Positions 1-8,725 are shown, numbered from the stretch's first letter. The stretch: DNA of 64,000 nt from CALVNN01 sp964393975 (GCA_964393975.1 CAYMVO010000001.1:62001-126000); one strand, 5' to 3'. Numbers and translations: made by a program. Notes: generated by a model not told the origin, from the letters alone.

Positions 1-154
1 TATTGAAACATTTAATAGTGAAGCGGTACTAAGTTATTTAGGCGATATTCCGAAAGAACAAGAGTATATAGTAGGATTGATTAATGATTTAATAGCTGAT
101 ACTTTAAAAGATTATCACAAAAAATTACAAAAATTATCCGAATTTGATGCATAA
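1..154 (+). CDS. C-terminal fragment of an unrecognised protein
   Basis: Open from the window edge in the frame beginning at base 2, ending at TAA 152-154; about 50 residues are visible. They look helical and charged, with a segment reading YHKKLQKLSEF near the end. No motif that I recognise. It precedes a YtxH-like small gene and ruvX. It is not IreB, which often sits before ruvX, because the IreB sequence is not visible. Function unknown. Confidence 0.6.
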   Translation, partial: IETFNSEAVLSYLGDIPKEQEYIVGLINDLIADTLKDYHKKLQKLSEFDA

Positions 155-292
155 GTTTAATAAATTAGAACAAAATAAGATTGAACATAGATTTTATTGG
201 TGTATTCAATGAAAACTGTGTTCTTTTTTTCATTTATCTATTATGTATAAATTTAGTAAAGTTACAGATACTAATAGCAAAGGAGGTATATG

Positions 293-451
293 ATGAAAGA
301 TTGTTTAATCATCGGTATGGCACTAGGGTTTTTAGTTGGTGCTGTTTTGGTGCAAAGCAACAAAAGCGTCCAAAACTTAGTCAAACAAGGTAAAGAAAAA
401 GCACAGAAGAAAATACAAGAGCTCACGCAAAATAGCCCCCAAGAAAACTAA
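293..451 (+). CDS. YtxH-like small membrane protein
   Basis: A 52-residue protein starting at the second of two adjacent in-frame ATGs (290 and 293); AGGAGG at 281-286 is too close to the first. Residues 4-20 form one hydrophobic segment with small residues (GMALGFLVGAVLV), followed by a Lys/Gln-rich amphipathic helix (GKEKAQKKIQEL). This layout is typical of YtxH-like single-pass proteins, whose role is not settled. A strong terminator follows at once, so it ends the upstream transcript. The family call is by layout only. Confidence 0.7.
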   Translation: MKDCLIIGMALGFLVGAVLVQSNKSVQNLVKQGKEKAQKKIQELTQNSPQEN

Positions 452-474
452 AGATTTAGTACATATCATTTATT

Positions 475-517
475 AATACCAAAAGCGTATATGCAGAGCT
501 TTTGGTATTTTAAGTTT
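475..517 (+). terminator. Rho-independent terminator after the YtxH-like gene
   Basis: A perfect 12-bp stem (475-486 with 498-509) and an 11-nt loop, followed by T-rich sequence. It separates the small membrane protein gene from the ruvX promoter. Confidence 0.85.
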
Positions 518-531
518 TTTGCGTATTTTAT

Positions 532-560
532 TTGACAATACAATTTTTTTATTGTATAAT
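532..560 (+). promoter_or_regulatory. Sigma-A promoter of ruvX
   Basis: Consensus TTGACA (532-537) and TATAAT (555-560) with a 17-bp spacer, 44 nt upstream of the ruvX start. Confidence 0.9.
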
Positions 561-603
561 TTGCTTATACCTTTAAGTTAGGTATTAAATAAAAGAGGTA
601 CTT

Positions 604-1020
604 ATGCGTAAGATGTCACTTGATTTAGGAGATAGGCGAATAGGAGTCGCTACTAGTGATTTATTGGGATTGATTGCAAACCCTCTAGAGACTTATACCC
701 GTTCTAGTCTAAAAGCTGATATAGAACATATTGCAAAACTAGTAAAAGATTATGAGGTCGATTGCATCGTACTCGGTCTACCTATAAATATGGATGGGAC
801 AGAGGGCGAGCGTGTTGAAAAATCTCGTGAATTTGGTAGAATTCTTAGTGCAAACATTCCTAATATCAGGATAGATTATATGGATGAGCGTTGGACGACT
901 GTTAGTGCTGAACGAATGCTTATTGAGGCGGACGTTAGTCGGGAAAAGCGTAAAACGGTGATAGACAAAGTCGCTGCGACAATTATTTTGCAAAGTTACC
1001 TTGATAAAACAAAAAAATAA
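604..1020 (+). CDS. ruvX: Putative pre-16S rRNA nuclease RuvX/YqgF
   Basis: 138 residues, the normal size for this RNase H-fold family, which is implicated in maturing the 5' end of 16S rRNA and was earlier called a Holliday junction resolvase. The first acidic motif LDLGDRRIGVA lies at residues 6-16 (Asp7), a DERW motif lies near residue 98, and a conserved DKVAA helix lies near the C-terminus, so the acidic metal ligands look intact. The start has GAGGT 5 nt upstream. It has its own promoter and is followed 18 bp later by the DUF1292 gene, the common Bacillota pairing. Confidence 0.95.
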   Translation: MRKMSLDLGDRRIGVATSDLLGLIANPLETYTRSSLKADIEHIAKLVKDYEVDCIVLGLPINMDGTEGERVEKSREFGRILSANIPNIRIDYMDERWTTVSAERMLIEADVSREKRKTVIDKVAATIILQSYLDKTKK

Positions 1021-1038
1021 ATATTTAAGGAGTCTTTT

Positions 1039-1374
1039 ATGAAAGAACTTACCCCTATTGAAAAAATTTTTAGTGATGATAACAACGAAAACGTTGTTCT
1101 TTACAATGGCAATGATGAACCTGTTGAGTTTGAGCAAATTGCTATCGTTCCAATGGATGATAAAGACTATTGTATCTTGAAGCCTGTAAAGCCACTTGAA
1201 GGTATGGCTGAAGACGAGGCGTTAGTATTCTTCTTGAAAGAAGATGAAGATGATGACTCTATGTCTTTGGAGCTTGAGCCTAATGAGGAAATAGTAGATA
1301 AAGTCTTTGATGTATATTACGAACTTTTAGCAGAACAAGCATCTGAGGATGATGCCAAAGACAACAATGACTAG
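1039..1374 (+). CDS. DUF1292 / UPF0473 (YrzB-like) acidic protein
   Basis: 111 residues, strongly acidic. The core (about 18-90) matches the DUF1292 pattern: strands around FEQIAIVPMDDKDYCILKPV, then ALVFF, then a Glu/Asp-rich linker and a short helix. The family is usually encoded directly after ruvX, as here. Molecular function unknown. RBS AAGGAG precedes the ATG. A terminator follows. Confidence 0.9.
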   Translation: MKELTPIEKIFSDDNNENVVLYNGNDEPVEFEQIAIVPMDDKDYCILKPVKPLEGMAEDEALVFFLKEDEDDDSMSLELEPNEEIVDKVFDVYYELLAEQASEDDAKDNND

Positions 1375-1408
1375 ATATAATTTTTAATTATTTATTCAAA
1401 ATTTTGAT

Positions 1409-1438
1409 AAAATCGCTATTTTGGGGCGATTTTTTTTG
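1409..1438 (+). terminator. Terminator after the ruvX-DUF1292 operon
   Basis: Stem AAATCGC/GCGATTT with a short loop and an eight-T tail. Confidence 0.85.
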
Positions 1439-1447
1439 ATAAAGTAA

Positions 1448-1476
1448 TTGATTTTTTAAATAAACTATGTTATCAT
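1448..1476 (+). promoter_or_regulatory. Promoter of rpsB-tsf
   Basis: TTGATT (1448-1453) and TATCAT (1471-1476), spacer 17. It is followed by a leader of about 110 nt. Confidence 0.75.
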
Positions 1477-1483
1477 ATTTTTT

Positions 1484-1594
1484 GTTCATAAAATACACAC
1501 TTTTAGGCTATTGTAAGAATGTTGCTCGTTGGAGTTAGTCTTATGAGTTTTTAAGCCTATTAGGAGGACGAAACAAATTTTAGGAGGTATAAAA
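1484..1594 (+). promoter_or_regulatory. Structured 5' leader of rpsB
   Basis: The leader contains TAGGCT (1504-1509), which can pair with AGCCTA (1554-1559) around a region of about 44 nt that is richer in G than the surroundings. The closing arm is followed directly by one Shine-Dalgarno-like AGGAGG (1562-1567), and a second SD (1583-1588) serves the start codon. A long, closed leader on an r-protein operon suggests autoregulation by S2, but that is inference. Confidence 0.5.
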
Positions 1595-2356
1595 ATGTCT
1601 GTTATTTCTATGAAACAGTTATTGGAAGCAGGCGTTCACTTTGGTCATCCAACTAGAAGGTGGAACCCAAAAATGAAGAAATACATTTTTCAAGAACGCA
1701 ATGATATCCATATTATAAATTTGGAAGACAGTAGCAACTGTCTAGATAAAGCGTATAACTTTGTTAGAGCGCAAGTAGCGGAGGGCAAGTCTGTGCTTTT
1801 TGTAGGCACTAAAAAGCAAGCTCAAGACGCTATCAAAGAGGAAGCATTGAGATGTGGTATGTACTATATCAATTCTAGATGGTTGGGTGGTACACTTACA
1901 AACTTTAAGACTATCAGGACTAGAGTAGATAGATTGAACAAGATCAATCAAATGGAAAAGACTGGTGAATTTGGTCTATTACCTAAGAAGGAAGTTTTAA
2001 AGCTTATAGCTGAACGTGACAAGCTTGAAACAAACCTTGGTGGAATAAAGGATATGACTTCTTTCCCTGGAGTTATATTTGTAGTTGACTTGGAGAAAGA
2101 GCATATTTGCATAGAAGAAGCTAATAAACTTGGTATCCCTACTGTAGGTTTGGTTGACACAAATTGCAACCCTGAATTAGTTACTTACCCTATCCCAGGT
2201 AACGATGACGCAATTAGAGCAGTGAAACTCGTTACTAGTGCCATTGCAGATGCCGTGATTGAAGCTAGAGAAGGCGTTACAAACGCGACTGAGAGCGACG
2301 CAACTGAGAGTAAGGAAGTCGCAACTACGGAAGTTCAAACCGAAGATCAAGAATAA
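1595..2356 (+). CDS. rpsB: 30S ribosomal protein S2
   Basis: 253 residues, full length. It begins with the family pattern [19 protein letters not shown], has the [14 protein letters not shown] motif near residue 94 and the late [12 protein letters not shown] helix. The last 25 residues are an acidic Thr/Glu-rich tail beyond the conserved fold. S2 joins the small subunit late and contacts S1. TTAGGAGGT lies 7 nt upstream. Co-transcribed with tsf, the universal order. Overlapping reading frames on either strand here are shadows. Confidence 0.98.
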   Translation: MSVISMKQLLEAGVHFGHPTRRWNPKMKKYIFQERNDIHIINLEDSSNCLDKAYNFVRAQVAEGKSVLFVGTKKQAQDAIKEEALRCGMYYINSRWLGGTLTNFKTIRTRVDRLNKINQMEKTGEFGLLPKKEVLKLIAERDKLETNLGGIKDMTSFPGVIFVVDLEKEHICIEEANKLGIPTVGLVDTNCNPELVTYPIPGNDDAIRAVKLVTSAIADAVIEAREGVTNATESDATESKEVATTEVQTEDQE

Positions 2357-2378
2357 TTTTTTTAAGGAGAATTCATTT

Positions 2379-3026
2379 ATGTTTACAGCACAAGATGTTG
2401 CTAATTTGAGAACAAGAACTGGAGCAGGTATGATGGACTGCAAGACTGCATTGACTGAATGCGGTGGTGATATGGATAAAGCGGTTGATTTTTTGAGAGA
2501 AAAAGGAATCGCTAAAGCTTCTAAAAAAGCAAGTAGAATTGCAGCTGAGGGCGTTGTGCAATCTTACATCCATATGGGTGGTAAAATAGGCGTTTTGGTG
2601 GAAATAAACTGCGAGACTGACTTTGTTGCGAGAAGTGAAAACTTTATTCAATTTTCAAAGAACATTGCTATGCACATTGCCGCATCAAACCCTAAATGCA
2701 TTGCTATTAGTGATGTTGATCCAAAAGATTTAGAGCATGAAAAGGAGATTATCAAAGCGCAAACTATGAGTGAGGGTAAGCCTGAAAGCGTTGCTGAAAA
2801 AATGATTGAAGGTCGTATCAAAAAGTACTACGGAGAAGTTTGTTTGCTTGAGCAACCTTATGTTAAAAATCCTAGTCAAACCATCAATGATTTGCTAAAT
2901 GAAACAATTTTAACAATTGGTGAAAAGATTTCTATAAGAAGATTCGTAAGATATGAAATGGGCGAAGGTCTCGAAAAACGTCAAGACAATTTTGCTGAAG
3001 AAGTTATGAGCCAAATAAATAAGTAA
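2379..3026 (+). CDS. tsf: Elongation factor Ts
   Basis: 215 residues from the ATG at 2379, chosen because AAGGAGA lies 9 nt before it and the product then starts at the family's UBA-like domain ([16 protein letters not shown], residues 10-25). The nucleotide-exchange motif [11 protein letters not shown] lies near residue 77. EF-Ts exchanges GDP for GTP on EF-Tu. The protein is shorter than the roughly 280-290 residues of E. coli and Bacillus, so it is the compact form with a reduced C-terminal domain, as in several other phyla. Confidence 0.96.
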   Translation: MFTAQDVANLRTRTGAGMMDCKTALTECGGDMDKAVDFLREKGIAKASKKASRIAAEGVVQSYIHMGGKIGVLVEINCETDFVARSENFIQFSKNIAMHIAASNPKCIAISDVDPKDLEHEKEIIKAQTMSEGKPESVAEKMIEGRIKKYYGEVCLLEQPYVKNPSQTINDLLNETILTIGEKISIRRFVRYEMGEGLEKRQDNFAEEVMSQINK

Positions 3027-3040
3027 ATTTGTTTGTTAAG

Positions 3041-3076
3041 ATAGAAGAAACGAGTCTGTTTTCTTCTATTTTTCTA
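3041..3076 (+). terminator. Terminator after tsf
   Basis: A perfect 10-bp stem (3041-3050 with 3060-3069) with a T-rich tail. It separates rpsB-tsf from frr, genes that normally share an operon with pyrH between them. Confidence 0.85.
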
Positions 3077-3240
3077 ATAGTTTAGATATGTTTACACTAT
3101 TATTAGATAAATTTTACGCTATAAAAGATACCTTAACCATTTAAAATTAAGGCGATTTGTTTGAATGAAAACCAAGCAAATATTTATTTTAGATTTATTT
3201 ATTAATAGTAAACTAATTTTTATTTAAACAACGATTTTAT

Positions 3241-3269
3241 TTGCTTTTTTAATGAATTTAGTGTACACT
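3241..3269 (+). promoter_or_regulatory. Promoter of the frr-uppS-cdsA-rseP operon
   Basis: TTGCTT (3241-3246), 17-bp spacer, TACACT (3264-3269); 39 nt before the frr start. No other good promoter is visible before 7 kb. Confidence 0.65.
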
Positions 3270-3308
3270 ATAAGTATATTATTTATTTACAAGGAGAAAA
3301 TATTTAAA

Positions 3309-3869
3309 ATGGATTTTAATGAAATAAAACAATCTATGAATGAGGATATAGACAAAGCTTTTAATTTTTTAGGTAATGAATTATCCTATATCAGAGCTGG
3401 TCGTGCTAATCAGCATATTTTAGATAAAGTTATGGTTGAATATTATGGCTCTATGACACCTTTAAATCAAATGGCTAATTTTGCTATACCAGAAGCGCAT
3501 ACGTTACTTATTAGCGTATGGGATCAATCAGCTTTAAAAAGCGTAGTTAAAGCAATTCAAGAGAGTGATATAGGTATCAATCCTACCGATGATGGCAAAG
3601 TTATAAGATTAAACTTTCCTCAACCAACAGAAGAACGCCGTAAAGAATTAGTTAAACAAACCAAACAACTCGGTGAGACCACAAAAGTCAATATTCGAAA
3701 CGCTAGAAGAGATGCCTTGGAGGTTTTGAAAAATCTTAAAAAAGATGGCGAGATTAGTGAAGATGATTTGGTTGGATACGAAAAAGACATCCAAAAAATT
3801 ATTGATTTAAAAAATCAAGAAGTTGATACAATACTAGCAAACAAAGAAAAAGAAATTATGGAGATATAA
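3309..3869 (+). CDS. frr: Ribosome recycling factor
   Basis: 186 residues from the ATG at 3309, the usual RRF length; an upstream in-frame ATG would add 19 non-conserved residues. Visible hallmarks: LSYIRAGRANQHILDKVMVEYYG (split here as AGRAN at about 31 and VEYYG at about 45), PTDDGKVIRLNFPQPTEERR in the middle and a long C-terminal helix. It splits post-termination ribosomes with EF-G. AAGGAG lies 13 nt upstream. Its stop overlaps the start of the next small gene. Confidence 0.97.
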   Translation: MDFNEIKQSMNEDIDKAFNFLGNELSYIRAGRANQHILDKVMVEYYGSMTPLNQMANFAIPEAHTLLISVWDQSALKSVVKAIQESDIGINPTDDGKVIRLNFPQPTEERRKELVKQTKQLGETTKVNIRNARRDALEVLKNLKKDGEISEDDLVGYEKDIQKIIDLKNQEVDTILANKEKEIMEI

Positions 3870-4036
3870 TGGATTTTATTGGTCTACCACTAGATGAAGT
3901 AATAGATAAGTTAAAAAATGAAAATTTAGCATATAATATAATTGACAATAGTATTAATATAGGTAGACCTTTTGTTACTAACTGCATTCAAAAAGACGGC
4001 TACATATTAATAACTATATCAAATTTTGATTTATGA
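3869..4036 (+). CDS. 55-residue protein, PASTA-like half-domain, coupled to frr
   Basis: ATG at 3869 overlaps the frr stop codon (TAATG) and the ORF ends 7 bp before uppS. The product begins MDFIGLPLDEVIDKLKNENL, the pattern of the first strand and helix of a PASTA repeat (GLPLDEVxxxLKN), then has beta-type sequence ending with ILITISNFDL. The overlap implies translational coupling, and codon use matches the neighbours. I do not recognise a named family; the PASTA-like resemblance is my reading of the pattern. Confidence 0.7.
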   Translation: MDFIGLPLDEVIDKLKNENLAYNIIDNSINIGRPFVTNCIQKDGYILITISNFDL

Positions 4037-4043
4037 GGTTATA

Positions 4044-4772
4044 ATGGGGCTATTTAAGAAAAAGAAAGATAAACTAATTACCGAAAAATTGCCAAAACAT
4101 ATCGCTTTTATTATGGATGGCAATGGGCGTTGGGCTACATCTCGTGGTATGCCAAGGACATTTGGACATAGAGAAGGTGCAAATGCTATGGCTAGGGTAG
4201 TCGAGGCGTGTTTAGAATATGGTATAAAAGTAGCATCGTTTTTCACATTTTCTACAGATAATTGGAAGCGTCCGAAACAAGAAATTGATTATATCTTTGA
4301 ACTAGCATCTGAATTTAGTAAAAAATTAACTGAACAACCATACGCTAATGATATAAAAATAGTCACTATAGGAGACATTAGTAAACTACCGCAAGAAACG
4401 CAAAATATAATAAACGAAGCTAAAGAACGAACAAAAAATGGTGGCAACTTAATCGTGAACCTCGCGATTAATTACGGTGGGAGAGAAGAAGTAATTTCCG
4501 CTATTAACACTATGATTAACGACGGAGTGAAAAATGTGACTAAAGATATATTAAATAATTACCTATATACTAAAGAAATTTGTGATCCAGATTTTGTTGT
4601 GCGTTCTAGCGGTGAAAAAAGAGTTAGTAATTTTATGATTTATCAAATGGCTTATTCAGAATTTTATTTTATCGACAAGCATTGGCCAGATTTTGATAAA
4701 GAAACGGTCTATGATTGTTTGTTGGAATATCAAAAAAGAAATCGCCGTTTTGGAGCTGTTTCTAATAAATGA
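4044..4772 (+). CDS. uppS: Undecaprenyl diphosphate synthase (cis-prenyltransferase)
   Basis: 242 residues from the ATG at 4044 (GAGGT just upstream). It condenses isopentenyl diphosphate onto farnesyl diphosphate to make the lipid carrier for peptidoglycan. Family signatures: HIAFIMDGNGRWA near residue 20 (catalytic Asp), FTFSTDNWKRP near 70, and VRSSGEKRVSNFMIYQ near 195 (substrate-binding Arg pair), then WPDF. Full length. Followed by cdsA as in most Bacillota. Notable because the neighbouring genes that would supply its substrate (dxr, ispG) are absent. Confidence 0.97.
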   Translation: MGLFKKKKDKLITEKLPKHIAFIMDGNGRWATSRGMPRTFGHREGANAMARVVEACLEYGIKVASFFTFSTDNWKRPKQEIDYIFELASEFSKKLTEQPYANDIKIVTIGDISKLPQETQNIINEAKERTKNGGNLIVNLAINYGGREEVISAINTMINDGVKNVTKDILNNYLYTKEICDPDFVVRSSGEKRVSNFMIYQMAYSEFYFIDKHWPDFDKETVYDCLLEYQKRNRRFGAVSNK

Positions 4773-4830
4773 TTTTACAAAAAGACAAAAAATTAAGATT
4801 TTTAAATCTTAAAAATTAAAAGGAGTTTTT

Positions 4831-5775
4831 ATGAAAAGAGTCTTTACTGGAGTTGTAATCGCTTTACTAGTTGTAATCGCTTTTCTTATTAGAGAGGTGA
4901 ATTTATATTTATTTGATATTTGTATTGGAATTATAACTGTATTTGCAAGTCTTGAGGTCGCAAAATTGCTTCAAGGAGCAAAAAGGAAAAATTTACTAAT
5001 ACCTTCATTAATTTTCCCATCACTTGCTTATATTTTAATGCTTCTTGGCATAAATTGGGAATGGGGTATAGATAAACTTTTATTTGCTGAATGTATCCTC
5101 CTAATTGTTTTCTTTGTCGCTTTACTAATTATTGAGTGTTGTTTTTGGAACAAAAACACAGTCGAGAAAAAATTGGACAAGTTTGAGGGTAGTACATTAG
5201 CTTATAATTTTAAAATATGTATGGATACATTATTTGGCTTGGTTTACCCTACGTTATTCTTGTTGTGCTTTGTTTTATTAAATCATATTGATGGTTTTAG
5301 CGGATTATCAAAAGTTGCTACTTTTGACGAAAAATTAGGCTTAGTTGTATTACTATTTGCTATAATGACATCCGTTATATCAGACATTTGCGCGCTTTAT
5401 GTGGGGACACTATTCAAAGGGAGGAAACTCGCTCCGAGCATTAGTCCTAATAAAACAATCTCGGGTAGTATAGGTGGATTTATTGGTGCTATTTTGTTTT
5501 CCGTAGCATTGTATTTAATAGTTTGTGCTGATTCAAGTATTGCAAATGGGTTTAATAGCATTGGATTTACTGTTTGGATAGCGATTATCTATGGTGTACT
5601 CGCATCATTATTTACACAAATCGGTGATTTGTTTGAGTCAAAACTAAAAAGACTTGCTAATGTGAAAGATAGCGGTAACGTCTTACCTGGTCACGGCGGA
5701 TTTATGGATAGATTGGATGGGGTGTGTGTGAATGCAACATTCACAATCATATTTTTCGCACTATTATTAATTTAA
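4831..5775 (+). CDS. cdsA: Phosphatidate cytidylyltransferase
   Basis: 314 residues, polytopic (about 8-9 hydrophobic segments). It makes CDP-diacylglycerol from phosphatidate and CTP at the membrane. The C-terminal family signature is complete: SKLKRLANVKD, then PGHGGFMDRLDG, residues about 270-296. Upstream KGRKLAPSISPNKTISGS supports the call. AAGGAG precedes the ATG. dxr, which usually follows cdsA, is absent; rseP follows after 24 bp. Confidence 0.96.
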   Translation: MKRVFTGVVIALLVVIAFLIREVNLYLFDICIGIITVFASLEVAKLLQGAKRKNLLIPSLIFPSLAYILMLLGINWEWGIDKLLFAECILLIVFFVALLIIECCFWNKNTVEKKLDKFEGSTLAYNFKICMDTLFGLVYPTLFLLCFVLLNHIDGFSGLSKVATFDEKLGLVVLLFAIMTSVISDICALYVGTLFKGRKLAPSISPNKTISGSIGGFIGAILFSVALYLIVCADSSIANGFNSIGFTVWIAIIYGVLASLFTQIGDLFESKLKRLANVKDSGNVLPGHGGFMDRLDGVCVNATFTIIFFALLLI

Positions 5776-5799
5776 CACATAACTTTAAAAGGGGAATAA

Positions 5800-7053
5800 A
5801 TGAATTCTATCAACTTAGCCTTTAGTTTAGGCGGTTTGCTTACGTATATTTTTTACATCGGCGTTGCACTTTTGGCGCTTATGATAATGGTTACAATACA
5901 CGAATTTGGGCATTTTATTGCAGGTAAATTATTAGGCTTTAAAATCAATGAATTTGCAATAGGTTTTGGTAAACCTATTTTTAAGAAAAAGACCAAAGAT
6001 GGTATGGATTTTTCTATCAGACCTATACCATTAGGTGGATATTGTGCGTTTGATGGTGAGGACACTGACGACAGTGATCCTAAATCTTTTAACAATCAAA
6101 AGCCTTGGAAGAGACTCATCGTTTTATTTATGGGACCTTTCTTTAACTTTTTATCAGCAGTTATTTTCTCATTTATTTTGCTTGTGTCAGTAGGTTATTC
6201 AGACTTGGTCCAAGTAACAAAAATAGATGAGCATTCACCTAATTACGGCGTCCTACAAAGTGGTGATATAATTTACGCTGTAGATGGTGTCAATACAGAT
6301 TTTATTAATGATAATTATTTTGTGACGTTAGTAAACGGGCATAATGTCGGTGATAATATCGTTTTGACAATCAAAAGAAATGGTGAGCTTATGGATGTCA
6401 CCGTTAAAAAAGGTTTTGTCGTAAATAGTGAAATTGTAGACTCTAAATATATTTATACTATCAATGGTAAAAACTATATAATAGATAACACTAACGGATT
6501 TAGACTACAAAGCACCACCAATAGTGACGAGTTTGCGATTATGTCTTTCAACGCTACTAATGGTAATTATCAATTTGTTTTAGATGAAATGTCTTATGTG
6601 TACGATGCTACAAATAATACTATTAGTTGTTCATCAATCGGTGTCAGTCTAAAAAATTACACATATTCTTTTGGCGAAGCATTAGTACATTGTGTACCTT
6701 TTACTATTGAATGGGGATATAAAGTATTGATTTTACTATGGCAATTGATTACAGGGCAGTTGGGATTATCCGGCATCGGGGGACCTATCACGACTATCAG
6801 TTCTATAGCAACATATACACAATCTAGTTGGCTAAACTTGCTGATTTTATTCCCACTAATATCTGTCAACCTTGCCGTTTTCAATCTAATACCTTTCCCA
6901 GCGCTAGACGGTGCAAGAATGGTGTTTGTACTCATTGAATGGATAAGAAGAAAACCTATTGACAGGAAAATTGAGGGGTACATTCATTCAGCTGGTCTAA
7001 TGATTTTATTTGCATTCGTGATCTTTGTTGATATATTTAATTTGTTATCCTAG
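5800..7053 (+). CDS. rseP: RIP metalloprotease RseP/RasP (site-2 protease)
   Basis: 417 residues. Zinc site HEFGH in the first membrane helix (His34, Glu35, His38), a PDZ domain at about 130-200 (SPNYGVLQSGDIIYAVDG), and the third-ligand motif NLIPFPALDGAR near 365. An insert of about 70 residues between the PDZ and the later membrane part is Asn/Ser-rich and less conserved. It cuts membrane-embedded anti-sigma factors and leftover signal peptides. AAAGGGG precedes the start. Followed by the PolC-like gene after 10 bp, with no ispG or proS. Confidence 0.95.
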   Translation: MNSINLAFSLGGLLTYIFYIGVALLALMIMVTIHEFGHFIAGKLLGFKINEFAIGFGKPIFKKKTKDGMDFSIRPIPLGGYCAFDGEDTDDSDPKSFNNQKPWKRLIVLFMGPFFNFLSAVIFSFILLVSVGYSDLVQVTKIDEHSPNYGVLQSGDIIYAVDGVNTDFINDNYFVTLVNGHNVGDNIVLTIKRNGELMDVTVKKGFVVNSEIVDSKYIYTINGKNYIIDNTNGFRLQSTTNSDEFAIMSFNATNGNYQFVLDEMSYVYDATNNTISCSSIGVSLKNYTYSFGEALVHCVPFTIEWGYKVLILLWQLITGQLGLSGIGGPITTISSIATYTQSSWLNLLILFPLISVNLAVFNLIPFPALDGARMVFVLIEWIRRKPIDRKIEGYIHSAGLMILFAFVIFVDIFNLLS

Positions 7054-7063
7054 AGGTAGTTAG

Positions 7064-8614
7064 ATGAATGCAAATGAAGTTTATGAAGTTCTTAATAAAG
7101 AATTTCCTTGGATTAAAATACAAAAAGTTGTATATCATAATAACAAATTTTTAACCGAATTTTATTTAATTTACGAACAACATCACACTATAGAAGAAAA
7201 AACTAAAACAGAAATAAAAAAGATAATATCACAATATACACCTATCAAATCGGATACATCATTTTATTACAGAAAGTCTTTTCTGTTGGATGACTTGATT
7301 ATAAAATCTATAGTGACTTATTCAGATGAGTTTTTCAAAAGTTTAGAGATATGTTCTGAAAATATACAAGTCAAAATTGATAGTGAAAAGGTTTATATAT
7401 CAATAAGCATAAATGAAGTAATTTATGGTCTTGTAGACAAATTGAATTATATTGACAAGTTAACAAATTATTTAGAGCATAATTATTTTGGTTCATTTGA
7501 TATTTGTGTAAATAGTTTTGCTTTACCTGATAGTGGTGAAGATTTACTAGAAAAACGAAAGATTTTTGATGAACCTGAAGTGTTTATTGACAACCAAATT
7601 TTTGAAGTCACAGACGTCAAACCGATACACGTTAGAAATATGGTGTACCGTGCCTTACCGCTATCTAAAGTCAAGGCTGGAATGGGGGCAGTAACGGTTG
7701 CGGGGCGAATTAAATTTTTCAATAAATCAACTTACAAAAAAATTGTAGAAAAAGATGGTGTATCTGAAGAGCAAGAAAAAACTAGATATAATTTTGAATT
7801 GGTTTATGAAGATACTAAACTATCTTGCGTGATTTTCCCAACAAAGCAACTGCTAGAAAAAGGTGATATTTTCAACGATGGACAAGAAGTAATTTGTCTA
7901 TGTGATGTTGATGAGTATAGAGAAAGGTTAAGTCTCAAAGTAAAAGAAATAGCATTTTGCAAAATCCCTGAAAAAGAAGCAACTCCAATTGAGTTTTTAA
8001 GCGAAAAGGAAAATTATATTACCATAAAACCCAGTCCTTATCATGAGGAAAGTCAATTGAATATGTTTGAAATGATTAAATCTTTACCACCAATGCTTGA
8101 AAATAAAAATTACGTTGTTTTTGACTTGGAGACTACAGGACTAGACTATAACAGTTGTGAAATAATTGAAATAGGTGCTGTAAAAATTGTGAACGGCAAA
8201 ATCACTGAAACATTTTCTACATTAATCAAGCCTACCAAACCTATTCCTGAAGATGCTACAGCAGTAAATAATATTACTAATGAAATGGTAGAAAAAGCAC
8301 CTTCATTACAACAAGTATTACCTGATTTTTACAAGTTTACTAGAAATTGCGCCTTAGTAGCACATAACATAAGTTTTGATAGTAAATTTTTGATTTACTA
8401 TGGTGAAAAATGTAGATACAACTTTGACAACGAACTTGTTGATTCTCTCGCTATGTCAAGAAAATACTTGCACACAATAAAAAATCACAAACTCAAAACC
8501 ATTTGTGAATATTTGGGAGTTGAGTTAATCAATGCACACAGAGCATTAGCAGACACTGTCGCTACTGCAAAGTGCTTTATAAAGTTAGCTGATTATGAAA
8601 ATAGCAAGATTTAG
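7064..8614 (+). CDS. PolC-related protein: N-terminal and OB domains joined to a DEDDh exonuclease, no polymerase
   Basis: 516 residues. Residues 1-190 resemble the PolC N-terminal region, about 195-320 an OB-fold domain (VTVAGRIKFFN... YRERLSLKVKEI), and 347-516 a DnaQ-type exonuclease with all catalytic residues: Asp354, Glu356, Asp439, His492, Asp497. In normal PolC (about 1,400 residues) the exonuclease is inserted in a PHP domain and followed by palm, fingers and thumb. Here both PHP halves and the polymerase are absent, and a stop follows the exonuclease directly. The gene occupies the usual polC position after rseP. It may be a free proofreading subunit or the remnant of a split or lost polC. 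The reading frame is intact. Confidence 0.8.
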   Translation: MNANEVYEVLNKEFPWIKIQKVVYHNNKFLTEFYLIYEQHHTIEEKTKTEIKKIISQYTPIKSDTSFYYRKSFLLDDLIIKSIVTYSDEFFKSLEICSENIQVKIDSEKVYISISINEVIYGLVDKLNYIDKLTNYLEHNYFGSFDICVNSFALPDSGEDLLEKRKIFDEPEVFIDNQIFEVTDVKPIHVRNMVYRALPLSKVKAGMGAVTVAGRIKFFNKSTYKKIVEKDGVSEEQEKTRYNFELVYEDTKLSCVIFPTKQLLEKGDIFNDGQEVICLCDVDEYRERLSLKVKEIAFCKIPEKEATPIEFLSEKENYITIKPSPYHEESQLNMFEMIKSLPPMLENKNYVVFDLETTGLDYNSCEIIEIGAVKIVNGKITETFSTLIKPTKPIPEDATAVNNITNEMVEKAPSLQQVLPDFYKFTRNCALVAHNISFDSKFLIYYGEKCRYNFDNELVDSLAMSRKYLHTIKNHKLKTICEYLGVELINAHRALADTVATAKCFIKLADYENSKI

Positions 8615-8725
8615 ATAATATATACCCACAAGAAAATATAATTTTAAAATAAGTTTTAAGTTTGAATAATAAATTAAAAGAACTAAATGAAGAAATAATT
8701 ATTATATTGAAAACGTTAACTATAA

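Noticed and set aside
181..393. 70-codon rightward frame before ruvX
   Set aside because: It has no RBS at its start and overlaps the YtxH-like gene, which has an SD and a sensible membrane helix in another frame.
778..1137. Leftward frame across ruvX and the DUF1292 gene
   Set aside because: Antisense to two recognised genes; no RBS or family features.
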